DNA of 64,000 nucleotides from Merluccius polli (lineage: Eukaryota; Chordata; Actinopteri; Gadiformes; Merlucciidae): the NCBI GenBank assembly GCA_030340625.1, contig JAOPHQ010002288.1:62001-126000 (forward strand), written 5' to 3'. Below, piece by piece: positions 50,301 through 60,175 of this stretch. Position 1 is the first letter of the stretch. Each line of letters begins with the position of its first letter. The notes beneath the pieces are model-generated. The model had not been told where the DNA came from, ran no database searches, and was given only the letters and a program-made list of their open reading frames with translations. The translations under genes and the position numbers were made by a program.

Positions 50301-52224
50301 AAGGAGAGCTACAGGAGGAAGGTGGAGCAGAAGCTGCAGGAGAACAACATGAGGGAAGTCTGGAATGGTGTTAAAACCATCACAGGCTACATAGCCAAGA
50401 GCAGCTCAGAGGGGGGGACACTGGAGAGGGCGAACAAACTGAACAACTTCTTCAACCGGTTTGACCAGCTCCCTCCCCTGCCCTCCTCCCCCCACCCATC
50501 CCCACTGCAGACCCCTCTCTCTCCTCTCCCTCCCACCCCCATACATCCTTCACACAACATCAAAGACGACCCCTCCTCCCTCCCCACACCTCCCTCTCCT
50601 CCATGCATCACTGCAGACCAGGTCAGGAGTGAACTGAGGAGACTTCGCCCCAGGAAAGCAGCTGGTCCGGACAGGGTGTGTCCCCGGCTGCTAAGGTCCT
50701 GCGCCACCGAACTGGGAGAGCCTCTACAGCACGTCTTCAACCTCAGCCTACAACTGGGGAGGGTGCCCACCCTGTGGAAGACATCCTGCATTGTTCCGGT
50801 TCCGAAAAAGAGCCGGCCCAGCGAGATGGACTACAGACCGGTGGCACTCACATCTCAGCTGATGAAGACACTGGAGCGGCTCTTCCTCAGTCTCCTCAGG
50901 CCACAAGTGCAGCATGCCCAGGACCCCCTACAGTTTGCCTACAGGACAAAGGTTGGCGTGGAGGATGCTGTTCTCCACCTCATGCATCGAGCCCACACGC
51001 ACCTGGACAAGAGCAGGGGCACAGTCAGGATTTTATTCCTGGATTTTTCAAGTGCCTTCAACACCATCCAGCCTCCTCTTCTTCTGGACAAGCTGGCCAG
51101 GATGCAAGTGGACCCACGCCTGGTGACATGGATCTCCAGCTACCTCACAGACAGGACACAGTATGTCAGGCTCAAGGACATCACATCAGACACTGTGGTC
51201 AGCAGCACAGGAGCGCCTCAGGGGACTGTGCTGGCCCCCCTCCTCTTCACCCTGTACACCTCGGACTTCAGCTATAACTCTGAGTCGTGTCACATCCAGA
51301 AGTTTGCTGATGACACGGCCATCATGGGGTGTATCAGGGAGGACCAGGAGGAGGAGTACAGGAGTCTGGTGAGGGACTTCGTCGTCTGGTGCCACGCCAA
51401 CCACCTGCAGCTCAACACCTCCAAAACAAAAGAACTGGTCATAGACTTTGGGAAGTCTAGACCGCCCCCTCAGCTGGTCCAGATTGAGGGGGCAGACGTT
51501 GAGGTGGTGAGCAGCTACAGGTACCTCGGGCTGGTGCTAGACAACAAGCTGGATTGGTCCAAGAACACTGACCACCTCTACAGGAAGGGGCAGAGCAGGC
51601 TTTACTTCCTGAGGAGGCTGAGATCTTTTAACATCTGCAGGAAACTCTTGTGGATGTTTTATCAGTCAGTGGTCGCCAGTGTCCTGTTTTACGCTGTGGT
51701 GTGCTGGGGGGGCAGCACGTCAAAGAGAGACTCCTCCAGGCTGGACAAGCTGATCAGGCGGGCCGGCTCGGTGGTCGGCATGAAACTGGACTCTTTGGTG
51801 TCAGTGGCAGAGGAAAGAACACTGAACAAACTGCTGGACATTATGGACAATGTCAGCCATCCTCTGCACACGGCCATCACCGACCAGAGAAGCTCGTTCA
51901 GTGACAGGCTGCTGCTCCCGAGGAGCAACACCAACAGATTAAAGAACTCCTTTGTCCCCCGAGCCATCAAACTTTACAACTCCACAGTGGGTTGTAGGGG
52001 GGGCAGTGGGAGGAGGAAACAGGACACAACACCCAGGACAGTAGAATAAGAAGAGTAGCATGTGCCAAATCATGCAGAGACTCAATATTATTTATTACTA
52101 CACACTTATAATTAATATTCACTTGACTGCATCTGTAATGTAATGTAATGTATCACTGAGTTACCTCAACAACTGTCGCTACCTCCTGCTGCTATATATA
52201 GACATGTACATATACTCATACATA

Positions 52225-52289
<65 letters not shown>

Positions 52290-53342
52290 TTGCACACTGT
52301 TTTGCGCACCATTTGCATTTTCCCTGATATTTTATTTTATCTTATCTCCCTGATAGTTTATCGTATTTTATTTATTTACGATGTGTGTTTTTTATTACTT
52401 TGTGTGTTTTTTCTACTACTTGTTGCACTATTGTGGTGTTGCACTGGAACCTAAATTTCCTGAGGGGAACCTCCCCAAGGGATCAATTAAGTTTTTATCT
52501 ATCTATCTATCCATCAGGCAACGTTTTTCCAATCTTCGATTGTCCAATTTTGGTGAGCCTGTGCGAATTGTAGCCTCAGTTTCCTGTTCTTAGCTGACAG
52601 GAGTGGCACCCGGTGTGGTCTTCTGCTGCTGTAGCCCATCCGCCTCAAGGTTCGACGTGTTGTGCGTTCAGAGATGCTCTTCTGCATACCTCTGTTGTAA
52701 CGAGTGGTTATTTGAGTTACAGTTGCCTTTCTATCAGCTCGAACCAGTCTGGCCATTCTCCTCTGACCTCTAGCATCAACAAGGCATTTGCGCCCACAGA
52801 ACTGCCGCTCACTGGATATTTTCTCTTTTTCGGACCATTCTCTGTAAACCCTAGAGATGGTTGTGCGTGAAAATCCCAGTAGATCAGCAGTCTCTGAAAT
52901 ACTCAGACCAGCCCGTCTGGCACCAACAACCATGCCACGTTCAAAGTCACTTAAATCACCTTTCTTCCCCATTCTGATGCTCGGTTTGAACTGCAGCAGA
53001 TCGTCCTGACCATGTCTACATGCCTAAATGCATTGAGTTGCTGCCATGTGATTGGCTGATTAGAAATTTGCGTTAACGAGCAGTTGGACAGGTGTACCTA
53101 ATAAAGTGGCCGGTGAGTGTGTATATATATATATATATATATTTTTTAGAGATGGGCATAGATTAAATTCTTTAATCTAGATTAATCTAATGGCAATCTT
53201 GAAATTAATCTAGGTTAATCTAGATTAAAGTGGCTCCTTTGAATTATGTCGAAGGTGTCCATAATATGTGTTTGCTACCTAAATAATGACTTATATTACG
53301 TAAATAATGACGCAGCGCGGTAACGCCGATAACGGCCCATCA

Positions 53343-53394
<52 letters not shown>

Positions 53395-56300
53395 TTGAAT
53401 GTTTTAATTTCATGTAAGTCCTCATCCCTTTGGTCTGGTACTATAAGCACAGTGCGAAGCTAAAAGGATATGACGGACGACATCTTTATCTGCCAGCCCA
53501 ATATTAATGTGTTCTCATTTACCATGGTGAAACCAGGCCGACCGAACCGACTGACGAGGGCCATGGATGGAGAGGAGGGAGCAATGAAGCAAAATGTTCC
53601 TGGCAAAATCTGTGTTTTTGTCTGCGAAGCACAGATGAGGTGTTGAGGGACTGACCTGGAGCGAAGAAGACAATAGTCCTGAGGCAGGTAAACTCTTTGT
53701 CTGTGATGTTGAGATCTCTCAGAGGTTGAACCAGCTCCTTGTGAATACGAAAAGCCACTCTGGACACCTCCAACTCAGCACCTTGTACTGGAATAACAAA
53801 GTCATTTCCTGCACAATAAACAAAAAAAGACATGCATTACTATACTATAATACTAAAACCACAGACGACTTCAAATTTGTAGGCACAATTTGATCAGTTC
53901 TGCTACGATATTAGTCAAACTACATATAGGCCTAACAGAATTGAAGAGATATACATATACAAAAATCCATTTGCACTGGCTAAACCAGTGCAAATGGATG
54001 GAAGAGGGATGGTGTTTTCTTTACATTTTAAAAATACTTCCAGGACTGAGCTTTTTCCCCAAAATGAAAGTGTTGAGAGTTAAAGGTACATCTAACCTAA
54101 AAGAATTAGGTCATTGTAAGGTAAAGAGCGCCTTGCCACCCCAAGGATGAGATGTTCTGCAGAGTGGGCTCGTAACAGGGCTACCTGCACAAACAGACAC
54201 ACAGTAAGGTCATGTTTAGCTCAAATGGACAGGCAGTCATGCAAAACCCACCACTGAAAAATATACACAAGTAGGTCAACCAAGCTAATTACACATGACT
54301 TATGTCTTATAGTCTGAATACCATGTGTAAAGCCGTAAGCTATGATTTGGTGCGTTTTCATCCATACCCTGTCATCTATTGGCAGACAGCAAAACTCTGG
54401 GATGCGCTTCGCCCACTCCACCAGCAGAAGGAGTTGCTGCTTCATGGAGTCGAACACGTCGCCGACGCAGGCTATCTTCTTGGTGCCGATATCACAACTC
54501 TCTTGCGAGAGCAGGGTTAGGAACTGAGGGTGGCAGACCATAATGAAGGATCACAGCTCCGCTAGCGGCTACTGTACTGTTGAAAAGCACTAGGGCAAAA
54601 AGTGTGTGTGTGTGTGCATCTGCGCATCTGCGCGTGTGCGTGTGTGTGTGTGTGTGAAGGAATGGGAAATGTGATCATGTTGCATCAGTAGGTGTGAGGT
54701 GCCATTGCGGTAGTCTGACAGAGTAGTAAGGTGGCCTTGGCTCATCACTACCATCAGGATATAATATATGTAAACCAAGATGGAAAACACTGCTGCTTCA
54801 TTAAGTGGTCTGTTTGTCAATCATCCAATTCATTTCTGTTCATTCTTTCCACAAGAAACAGAGGGATATCTGGTTGTTATTATGCATTTGAAGGTAATTG
54901 GACGTTGGCATACAATCCCAGACCTATAGCACTGCAATTAAATAGTCTATGATTAGATGGGGTCCCAGGGCCATTTGGTAGTTTCTAAAGAGTAACTGAA
55001 TCTACCCTACAGCTAAGATCTCCAGGGAGGTGAATAACCGCCTATTTAAAGTGCAGCATTTTATCCCTACCATCGTTGGCCTCTAACTGCATGTTTTATA
55101 ATGAAAAAGACCAGGCTGTGTGGGAAAATAGAATAATTGAGTTGATTTCTGGTGTGTTGTATCAGTCAGTAAGCAGCGTGTAAGAGAGGTGTACAGTATA
55201 GTTACCTGATGCACACTAGCCTCCGCCTGAAGCAGTACGTCGATGGATAGAGAGCCCACTGCTACCTGGCCCTCAGCTCTATGGCTATTGATGCGGTCGC
55301 GCTCATTCTGCACAGCTGAGGAGCCAAGAAGGGATTTAGTAACTATACCAACAACCTAAAATGAACTGAAATCTGTTGTCCTCAACCGACACTTTATTTT
55401 CTTTAATTCCTCCTAGTCATTACAGGAAATGAGTGCGCGTGAACGAGAAGTGAAGAACATCATTATGTTTAACAGGAAAGCCAATCACATGTTGACCACC
55501 CCTAATGAGCGGTCATTAGAAAGAGAGCAATCCAGAAGGGCCTGGCCTAGTTCCAATGTTCCCTCCCCATGTTAGACAACAAGACCCCCGTCTCCGAGCA
55601 ATCAGTCATCAGAGCTGTCTGCACAGCAACCAATCAACCAATCAGGGGCCTATTCATGGTGCTAGCCCAGGAGAAAGGCCTGCCTGGCCTACCATGACGA
55701 CATGGCTCTATGTGACAGTGCCACAGATGAGTATTCTATGGACCATCAGTTAAGTGATGGATTGGAGTCATCTGAGCCGTCTGAAAGATGGGCCTCTGCC
55801 TGCTTGTTCAGCTACCTGTATGCTTTTGTCTTGCCATCAAAACAACAATGCGACCAAAATAGTGTAAATCCTTAAAGAGGCTATAGACGATATCCTGAAC
55901 ATTAATATAGCAGCAAACAACTATTGGCTATGTAGAGATATAGTGGAGTAATGGCGTCCTGACCAGAGAATGAAGGCACACTTCCTCTGTGTGTGTTGTA
56001 ATCTGAGCTTCTATTTTCTTTGTTTTGGTGTCCGGTCCAGCCGTGCGTTCATGATAACGCATGCGCCGTGCATGAGATGAGTTAAGAAGGTAAAGAACAC
56101 TTCCACTTTTTGTGGTTTGAGATGCTGGTGGTGTAGTGTGACATCTTGTGGCTAAATATATCGTCTATAGCCACAAATGAAATCACGTAATACACGTCAA
56201 TCATACATACAATCCTTTTACATGCTGGGATTTTATATTATGTAGCACCATAAAACTGATGTAATTGCATTAAATATGCCTAAGATACATATTCTTTGGG

Positions 56301-56794
56301 AGACAGTGTGCAGTGGGAGACATAGAAATAACACAAATGTATGTATATTTTCAACGATTTGACCATAAAAGGGAATGTGACTCTTAATAGGCAAATGTCA
56401 CCAGCTCAACCAATGGAAAAACATTTTGAGTTTAATACGATTTTCCTTTGAAAGGGAACTCTAGGTGAGAGTTGAAGGCACAATGACCTAGACTCTTCGA
56501 CACTGGTGAATATAAACTTACAATCTATCTCAATCTAAACATTTTAATGAATATTCTTGAAATATACCTCAAGGGGACGTTGCATAACACATAACATAAC
56601 TGTTTCATGTACCATTTATTTGTGTACCTTTTTATAGGGATTTGGAGAACGACGTCTCTGCACTGAAAGCTACAGAGCAAATATTTGGCTACACTGGCAT
56701 GTTAATTATTCATGTGAGGAGCCCAGTCATGGCTCCTCTAATCCCCATCTCATTCTCTACTTATCTATGGCAGCCAATGAAAGATATGATCAGT

Positions 56795-56847
<53 letters not shown>

Positions 56848-59800
56848 TTATTGAATGCGGCATGCACTGTAAGTAGAAACTACAGCTGTAACTACAGGTT
56901 GTAGTTTGATGCCTTTCTAGAATTTAGGTGCGTCACTTTGGCAAACATACATTTAGAAATGGTTCTGGTTCGCTCACCTTCCTTTCTCATCCCAGCTCGG
57001 AAACACTTGCGCAACCTGCAGTAGCGACATTGGTTTCTTTTGTCTTTGTCCACAATGCATTGCCTGCTAAACCTGAGACAAAAAAAGACGAGTATAAACA
57101 TGCCCAAGATTAGGATTTGTCTTTTCAGGACCAAAAGAGACTTTCTGAGAAGTTGCCGTGTTGTTAGATTGAATGAAGTCAGCTAGGCTGTTATTGACCA
57201 TGGAGGTGTCGCGGCAGACAGCCACTCTACAGCGGCCTACACTTTTCACTGTCACATACGATACGTCAATGCCTCGCATGGGGAAGTAGGGCCTCCGCCG
57301 GTATATCTCACTGTTGATTTTCAGTCCATCGTTATTGCAGATAGGTTATTGCTGTCATGCCTGGACAGATCCCAGTATCTATGCCACTCGACGTGTTTTT
57401 GATCGTCCTCATATATGATACATCTCACTCTTCGATGGATTCAGTGACTGCCATGGACGGCATATATGATGGTATATTACATGTCCTCATGTGCTTCTGT
57501 GCTTGATTTCTCACTGCTTTCCAAAGCAGTGAGAGTAATACGTGCTGAGGATTTCAGAAGAAGCAAATAAAGATGATGCGTCCCAGGATCAGCAATTGTT
57601 AGGTTTAAGACATGGAGAGCAGTGCATTCAGCTAAGCATTCTGTTCTCTGAGTAAATCGGAGAGGAGGAGAAATAAGTGTATAGGCTAAACCTAATGAAC
57701 AGGGAGGTCATGATAACATGAACATTGTTATGGGATCCGTCCGTGGGAAACAAACGAATTTGAGCAAGGAGTGAGGGTGACCTGCTGCTCCGGGGCCTCG
57801 GGGGACCCCTCTAGGCTATGTCTAGGTAGTTATATGATCATGTGTTGCTTATCTGTGTGTAATTATTAGGTACAGTTACATAGGCGATAGCACATTTTTA
57901 AAGTCTGTGTAAACCAAAAGTAATATGTTTAGAGTTTATCACACTATAGAAAAATGTGTTATTAACCAACTAGCCAAATTTTAATTAGGATTCAAAATCA
58001 TGAAGAAATAAGCGTTATTCTCAGAGATGCTGGGGGCGTGTCCGCTGAAGGTGCTCAACCATACCCATTTGCGCATGGGGGGCGGATCCTCTCTCAACTG
58101 TCAAGTAATAACTGTCAAACTCGCGATTGAACATGACGAGCAGTGACGCAACTGCACTCTGGTTGTTAGGGGCGGGGCAATGCTAAGGGCTAGCGCTTAC
58201 GTCATCATGTACCCGTTAAGTCCCGCCCATAGAAACGGTCTAACTCCACAATTCAACATTAAATGGTTATACAGTCTTTTCACATGTTTTCAGCCATGAC
58301 TTTCTAACGTGTGTAATGTGTTTAGAAACACATCTCAGAATTTGCTTTACACCATCTTATAGTGTTTTTTTATTATGTGATGTCTCTCGATGGTTCTCAC
58401 CTGCACGTGTAGTTGTGTTTTTTGCGGACACTTCTCCTGAAGAAGCCCTTGCAGCCATCACAGCTGGCCGCGCCGTAGTGTTTGCCGGTGGCCCGGTCTG
58501 CACATATGGAGCACAGGATGCCATTGCCATCAGAGGATGCTGCCGCCACTGTTGCCTCTGTTAATTAAAACATAATGGAGCAGTCAGTTCCTCCGGGTAT
58601 TCACCGCACAGTGCTCTATGTCCCCTCTAGTCGCTGCCCGGAGGTCTAGCATTATGGCAGCTTTAGATGGGAGACATCATGAGATAGAGAAGTCTGTGAG
58701 GCGAAGTGGGGAGGGGACATTATTGTGAAGACATGGAAACTCCTTTTGTTTGGACGCAAATAAATAAATAAACATCTCTGAGGCTGAACTAACAAGCCCC
58801 ACAAGCACCTGAAAGAGACCGCTCAGCTGAGTATTGTAACAAACTTTGTTTTTTAAGCGATACTATGTAACTTGGCACACTCTCGTGGCTGAGTTGGCAC
58901 CGGAGAGCATTGGCTCTTTGGCACGACGGTGACGTTGTTCGACACGAAGCAAATAACTATTAGTGAAATCTTTTTTTATTTTTCCAAACTAGTCAGGTAT
59001 GCGTTTTGACCACGTGCTGTCATTGTGAGTTCCCGTTGGTCGGCACAGACCAAATTGAATGAGAGCATGATTCCCTGAGTCGATGGAGTCGTGGGTGGAT
59101 TGCTTTTATTCTATAGACATTTAGTCACTGGCATACATTTGAACAAAATCAAAAACAAGCAGTGAAAAGGTACATAGTGGAGCTTTAAGCCTCAAACAAA
59201 ATAGTGTTGATTGAATGTCCACGTGCCGGGGGCATCAACAGGAGACTATTTAGTGTCAGTCCAGATCAGCCTCAGTGATGACAGTGAAAGGAGAACTGGT
59301 AAATATGTCATTGTTCTCTGGAGCTGCCCAAAGCTTAGGCCTCCGAGGAGCGCTGCTACTTATTACCACAAAGAAACTCCCCTTTTAATTAAAACTGTTC
59401 TACAGCAGTGGCAGGCCAAAGTCCACATGCTTTTCCACGATTAGCGGCAATGCTTCCACTTCGTCTCCCACTGTGTTTCTCTCGGTTGTATTCTGTCGGT
59501 ATTTGATTGCTGCCATATTGTCTCTGCTAAAACTGCTGAACATCCCCTAAACTCTCTCTTGATGTTGTTTCTGTGCTTGTGTCTGTGGATAATGGCCCCA
59601 GGCAATAGTGTATGTAAATCGCATGCTTAGTTTCTGAACGCAGAGCAGCCCGGGTTTACAATTTAACAATGGCAAGGCTTTCAGTGGTCAAAGATCAGTT
59701 CGATTGAATTAAGAGATTAGAGTATGCCGCCCGCTTAACTGCATTTGCAGACTGCTGGTTGAGCATCCCTTTTTAAAGTGCAAGGAAGGACTGATTCAGC

Positions 59801-60175
59801 ACATCAGAATTCAAATGATAACTTAATAGATAAGGGAATCAAAATAAAACATCTTAATGTCTTTCATTGCATAATCTTTGTGCATATAGTGTCTTGAAAT
59901 GTTTGAACAATTTACAGCCCAGTCTCTGATATTTACAGCTGTAACCAGCATTCGTCATCATAGACATTTTTGTTTGTTTACACCCGGAAAATCAACAATC
60001 GCTGGTATTTGCCCACACATTGCAGTGGATGAGGTGACCACATAATCATACCTGCTATATGTATATCCACCGGTATATTTATATCCACAGGTAATTCCCT
60101 TGTGTTGTCAAAGCCCACCATGGCGCAGGACTGGTTGAAGGCAGCGCTATACTCACTGCAGTCCAGGTTTAGCAT
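44365..60175 (-). CDS. hnf4b: hnf4b, hepatocyte nuclear factor 4 beta-type nuclear receptor (complete, 459 aa)
   Basis: Exons in transcript order: 60175-60052, 58557-58401, 57072-56978, 55315-55206, 54523-54368, 54184-54097, 53808-53656, 46136-45879, 44986-44870, 44486-44365. All are GT-AG, and phases join to 1380 coding bases. The ATG at 60175 (A at -3) is the first in frame after an upstream TGA. HNF4 proteins are constitutive nuclear receptors that bind DR1 elements as homodimers and drive liver, gut and kidney genes. The DNA-binding domain is residues 57-125 with P-box CDGCKG and CIVDKDKRNQCRYC; the hinge is AVQNERDRINSHRAEG. The ligand-binding domain covers about 165-372, with LLLLVEWAKRIPEFC, VALLRAHSAEHLILG, GNDFVIP and RGRFGELLLMLPALQS. 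AF-2 is VDNLLLEMLLGE (about 360-369). The F region is short and ends in PIHTCL, unlike the TKQE(V/A)I end of HNF4A/G. The loop before RGRFGELL is about five residues shorter than in HNF4A. Assignment to HNF4B rests on linkage to crispld2 and on divergence; the family itself is certain. Confidence 0.94.
45225..45757. mobile_element. TAGCCT element copy 3 in hnf4b intron 8 (533 bp, 9-bp TSD)
   Basis: Ends TAGCCTGG...AGGCTA have exact 9-bp flanks AAGCACAGC (45216-45224 and 45758-45766). The antisense helicase-like ORF start is retained, but it ends early at a stop just after the KYLF position. It lies about 120 bp from hnf4b exon 8, in the sense-opposed orientation shared by all three copies. 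Confidence 0.85.
46339..47935. mobile_element. CACTG-ended non-autonomous DNA transposon in hnf4b intron 7
   Basis: 15-bp perfect inverted ends CACTGAAAAAAAGTA (46339-46353 and 47921-47935), AT-rich and non-coding. Without the nested hAT MITE it is about 1.07 kb. The CACTG termini recall EnSpm/CACTA elements, but I cannot define a clean 3-bp target duplication. Confidence 0.65.
47125..47646. mobile_element. hAT-type MITE (TAGTGGTG ends, 8-bp TSD) nested in the CACTG element
   Basis: Ends TAGTGGTGGGCGGATC and (inverted) TAGTGGTGTGCGATAC, with exact 8-bp flanks ATTTTTGG (47117-47124 and 47647-47654). It is rich in GGTATCGATACC-type palindromic motifs. 522 bp, non-coding. Confidence 0.85.
49110..52049 (+). 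CDS. LINE ORF: endonuclease plus reverse transcriptase, 979 aa, uninterrupted
   Basis: The first ATG in frame is at 49110 (MQPRTS...); the frame extends upstream without an ATG. The APE-like endonuclease occupies about residues 65-290, with NVNALANKMDEL, FIFTETWL, GGGLIVYVNN, ISGDFNHATL and SDHDLVHL. The reverse transcriptase occupies about 510-790, with LRPRKAAGPDRVCPRLL, YRPVALTSQLMKTLERL, LFLDFSSAFNTI, GAPQGTVLAPLLFTLYTSDF and the active-site FADD at 732-735. A Cys/His-poor C-terminal domain follows. There is no RNase H domain and no separate ORF1. The single-ORF layout and motif spelling suggest the CR1/L2/Rex1 group of the Jockey superfamily; the exact clade needs a tree. The open frame suggests recent insertion. 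Confidence 0.93.
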   Translation: MQPRTSFLVYSREELLALKTMAKAGVTHSIPADLRRKPRGSKAGAKVKSWRADQRRRFKPSIPSVMMGNVNALANKMDELSALINQRIYRESSLFIFTETWLTCTTPDANVELPGFTSVRADRDTKACGKSKGGGLIVYVNNRWCNPGHVTVKVVLCCQDLELLAVSLRPYYLSREFSHVIVIGVYIPPRADAAAACEKIHSTTAKLQTQHPEAFIAISGDFNHATLDSTLPAFHQFVDCPTRKNRTIDLLYANVKDAYTATPHPPLGKSDHDLVHLQPQYTPLVQRQPATRRSLRIWSQEAEDALRDCFETTDWSVLQSPHGEDIEGLTHCLTDYLNFCMDVVAPARTVRCFPNNKPWVTRGVKAVLNKKKAAFRRGDKEAMKAAQREVKVCLRDAKESYRRKVEQKLQENNMREVWNGVKTITGYIAKSSSEGGTLERANKLNNFFNRFDQLPPLPSSPHPSPLQTPLSPLPPTPIHPSHNIKDDPSSLPTPPSPPCITADQVRSELRRLRPRKAAGPDRVCPRLLRSCATELGEPLQHVFNLSLQLGRVPTLWKTSCIVPVPKKSRPSEMDYRPVALTSQLMKTLERLFLSLLRPQVQHAQDPLQFAYRTKVGVEDAVLHLMHRAHTHLDKSRGTVRILFLDFSSAFNTIQPPLLLDKLARMQVDPRLVTWISSYLTDRTQYVRLKDITSDTVVSSTGAPQGTVLAPLLFTLYTSDFSYNSESCHIQKFADDTAIMGCIREDQEEEYRSLVRDFVVWCHANHLQLNTSKTKELVIDFGKSRPPPQLVQIEGADVEVVSSYRYLGLVLDNKLDWSKNTDHLYRKGQSRLYFLRRLRSFNICRKLLWMFYQSVVASVLFYAVVCWGGSTSKRDSSRLDKLIRRAGSVVGMKLDSLVSVAEERTLNKLLDIMDNVSHPLHTAITDQRSSFSDRLLLPRSNTNRLKNSFVPRAIKLYNSTVGCRGGSGRRKQDTTPRTVE
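52227..52284. repeat. (AT)n microsatellite in the LINE 3'UTR
   Basis: About 29 AT units between the LINE stop codon and its 3' tail. Confidence 0.9.
53147..53345. mobile_element. Short hAT-like MITE (~199 bp) in hnf4b intron 7
   Basis: Ends TAGAGATGGGCATAG and (inverted) TAGTGATGGGCC, with an internal ATTAATCTAGATTAA-type palindromic core, sitting in (AT)n DNA. It is of the same general class as the 47125 element. Flanking AT repeats hide any target duplication. Confidence 0.65.
53346..53394. repeat. (AT)n(AC)n microsatellite
   Basis: AT dinucleotides run into about 10 AC units. Confidence 0.9.
53965..53999. repeat. Perfect 15-bp inverted repeat with 5-nt loop, hnf4b intron 6
   Basis: ATCCATTTGCACTGG, loop CTAAA, CCAGTGCAAATGGAT. 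It would form a stable 35-nt hairpin in the hnf4b pre-mRNA, about 100 nt downstream of exon 6. Confidence 0.85.
54602..54656. repeat. (GT)n-type interrupted microsatellite in hnf4b intron 4
   Basis: GTGTGTGTGTGTGTG followed by interrupted GCGTGTGCGTGTG repeats, about 80 bp upstream of exon 5 in transcript order. Confidence 0.85.
55879..56171. mobile_element. 293-bp MITE with 15-bp perfect inverted ends, hnf4b intron 3
   Basis: GGCTATAGACGATAT at 55879-55893 is exactly inverted at 56157-56171. It is non-coding. I could not identify a clear target duplication, so the superfamily is open. Confidence 0.75.
56786..56842. repeat. (CA)n microsatellite in hnf4b intron 3
   Basis: About 28 CA units with one interruption (ACAAACAC). 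Confidence 0.9.
57509..57534. repeat. 12-bp perfect inverted repeat with 2-nt spacer, hnf4b intron 2
   Basis: TCTCACTGCTTT, CC, AAAGCAGTGAGA. A short near-palindrome. Confidence 0.8.
58853..59188. mobile_element. TTAA-flanked MITE-like element, hnf4b intron 1
   Basis: The left end TTAAGCGATACTATGTAACT and the inverted right end TTAAAGCTCCACTATGTACC are related imperfect inverted repeats. Both carry TTAA, 336 bp apart. The ends resemble a diverged relative of the 31336 family. Confidence 0.55.

Larger units (their letters stand above)
49002..52514 (+). mobile_element. Full-length APE-type LINE inserted in the Tc1-like element
   Basis: A 3.5-kb non-LTR retrotransposon with a short GC-containing 5' leader (ATTCACTTCCGGCGC), one long ORF, a 3'UTR with an (AT)n tract at 52227-52284, and a tail GGGATCAATTAAG followed by (ATCT)n. 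It interrupts the transposase codons between VA and WSDE. Target duplication is at most about 3 bp (CAG). No poly(A) tail is present, as usual for L2/CR1/Rex1-like lineages. Confidence 0.9.
48384..53121 (-). mobile_element. Tc1-like (DD36E-type) transposon split by a LINE, hnf4b intron 7
   Basis: The inverted ends CACTCACCGGCCACTTTATT continue as AGGTACACC on both sides, bounded by TA/AT-rich DNA. The minus-strand transposase is broken in two. 52972-52514 carries the N-terminal helix-turn-helix part (MGKKGDLSDFERGMVV, LLGFSRTTISRV). 48925-48416 carries the catalytic part (GYFQQDNAPCHKARIISDWF, PPQSPDLNPIEHLWD). Between the second Asp (QDN) and the Glu (PIE) there are 36 residues, which fits the DD36E (Incomer) group rather than DD34E. 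Without the LINE the element is about 1.22 kb, and both halves are otherwise open. Confidence 0.88.

Noticed and set aside
50387..51970. Several other-frame ORFs inside the LINE
   Set aside because: Shadows of the long GC-rich LINE ORF. None has retroelement motifs.
57067..57279. Minus-strand ORF just upstream of hnf4b exon 3, with a TATSQKVSFGPEKTNPN-like sequence
   Set aside because: It lies in intron 2, is in a different frame from exon 3, and exons 2 and 3 join perfectly without it.
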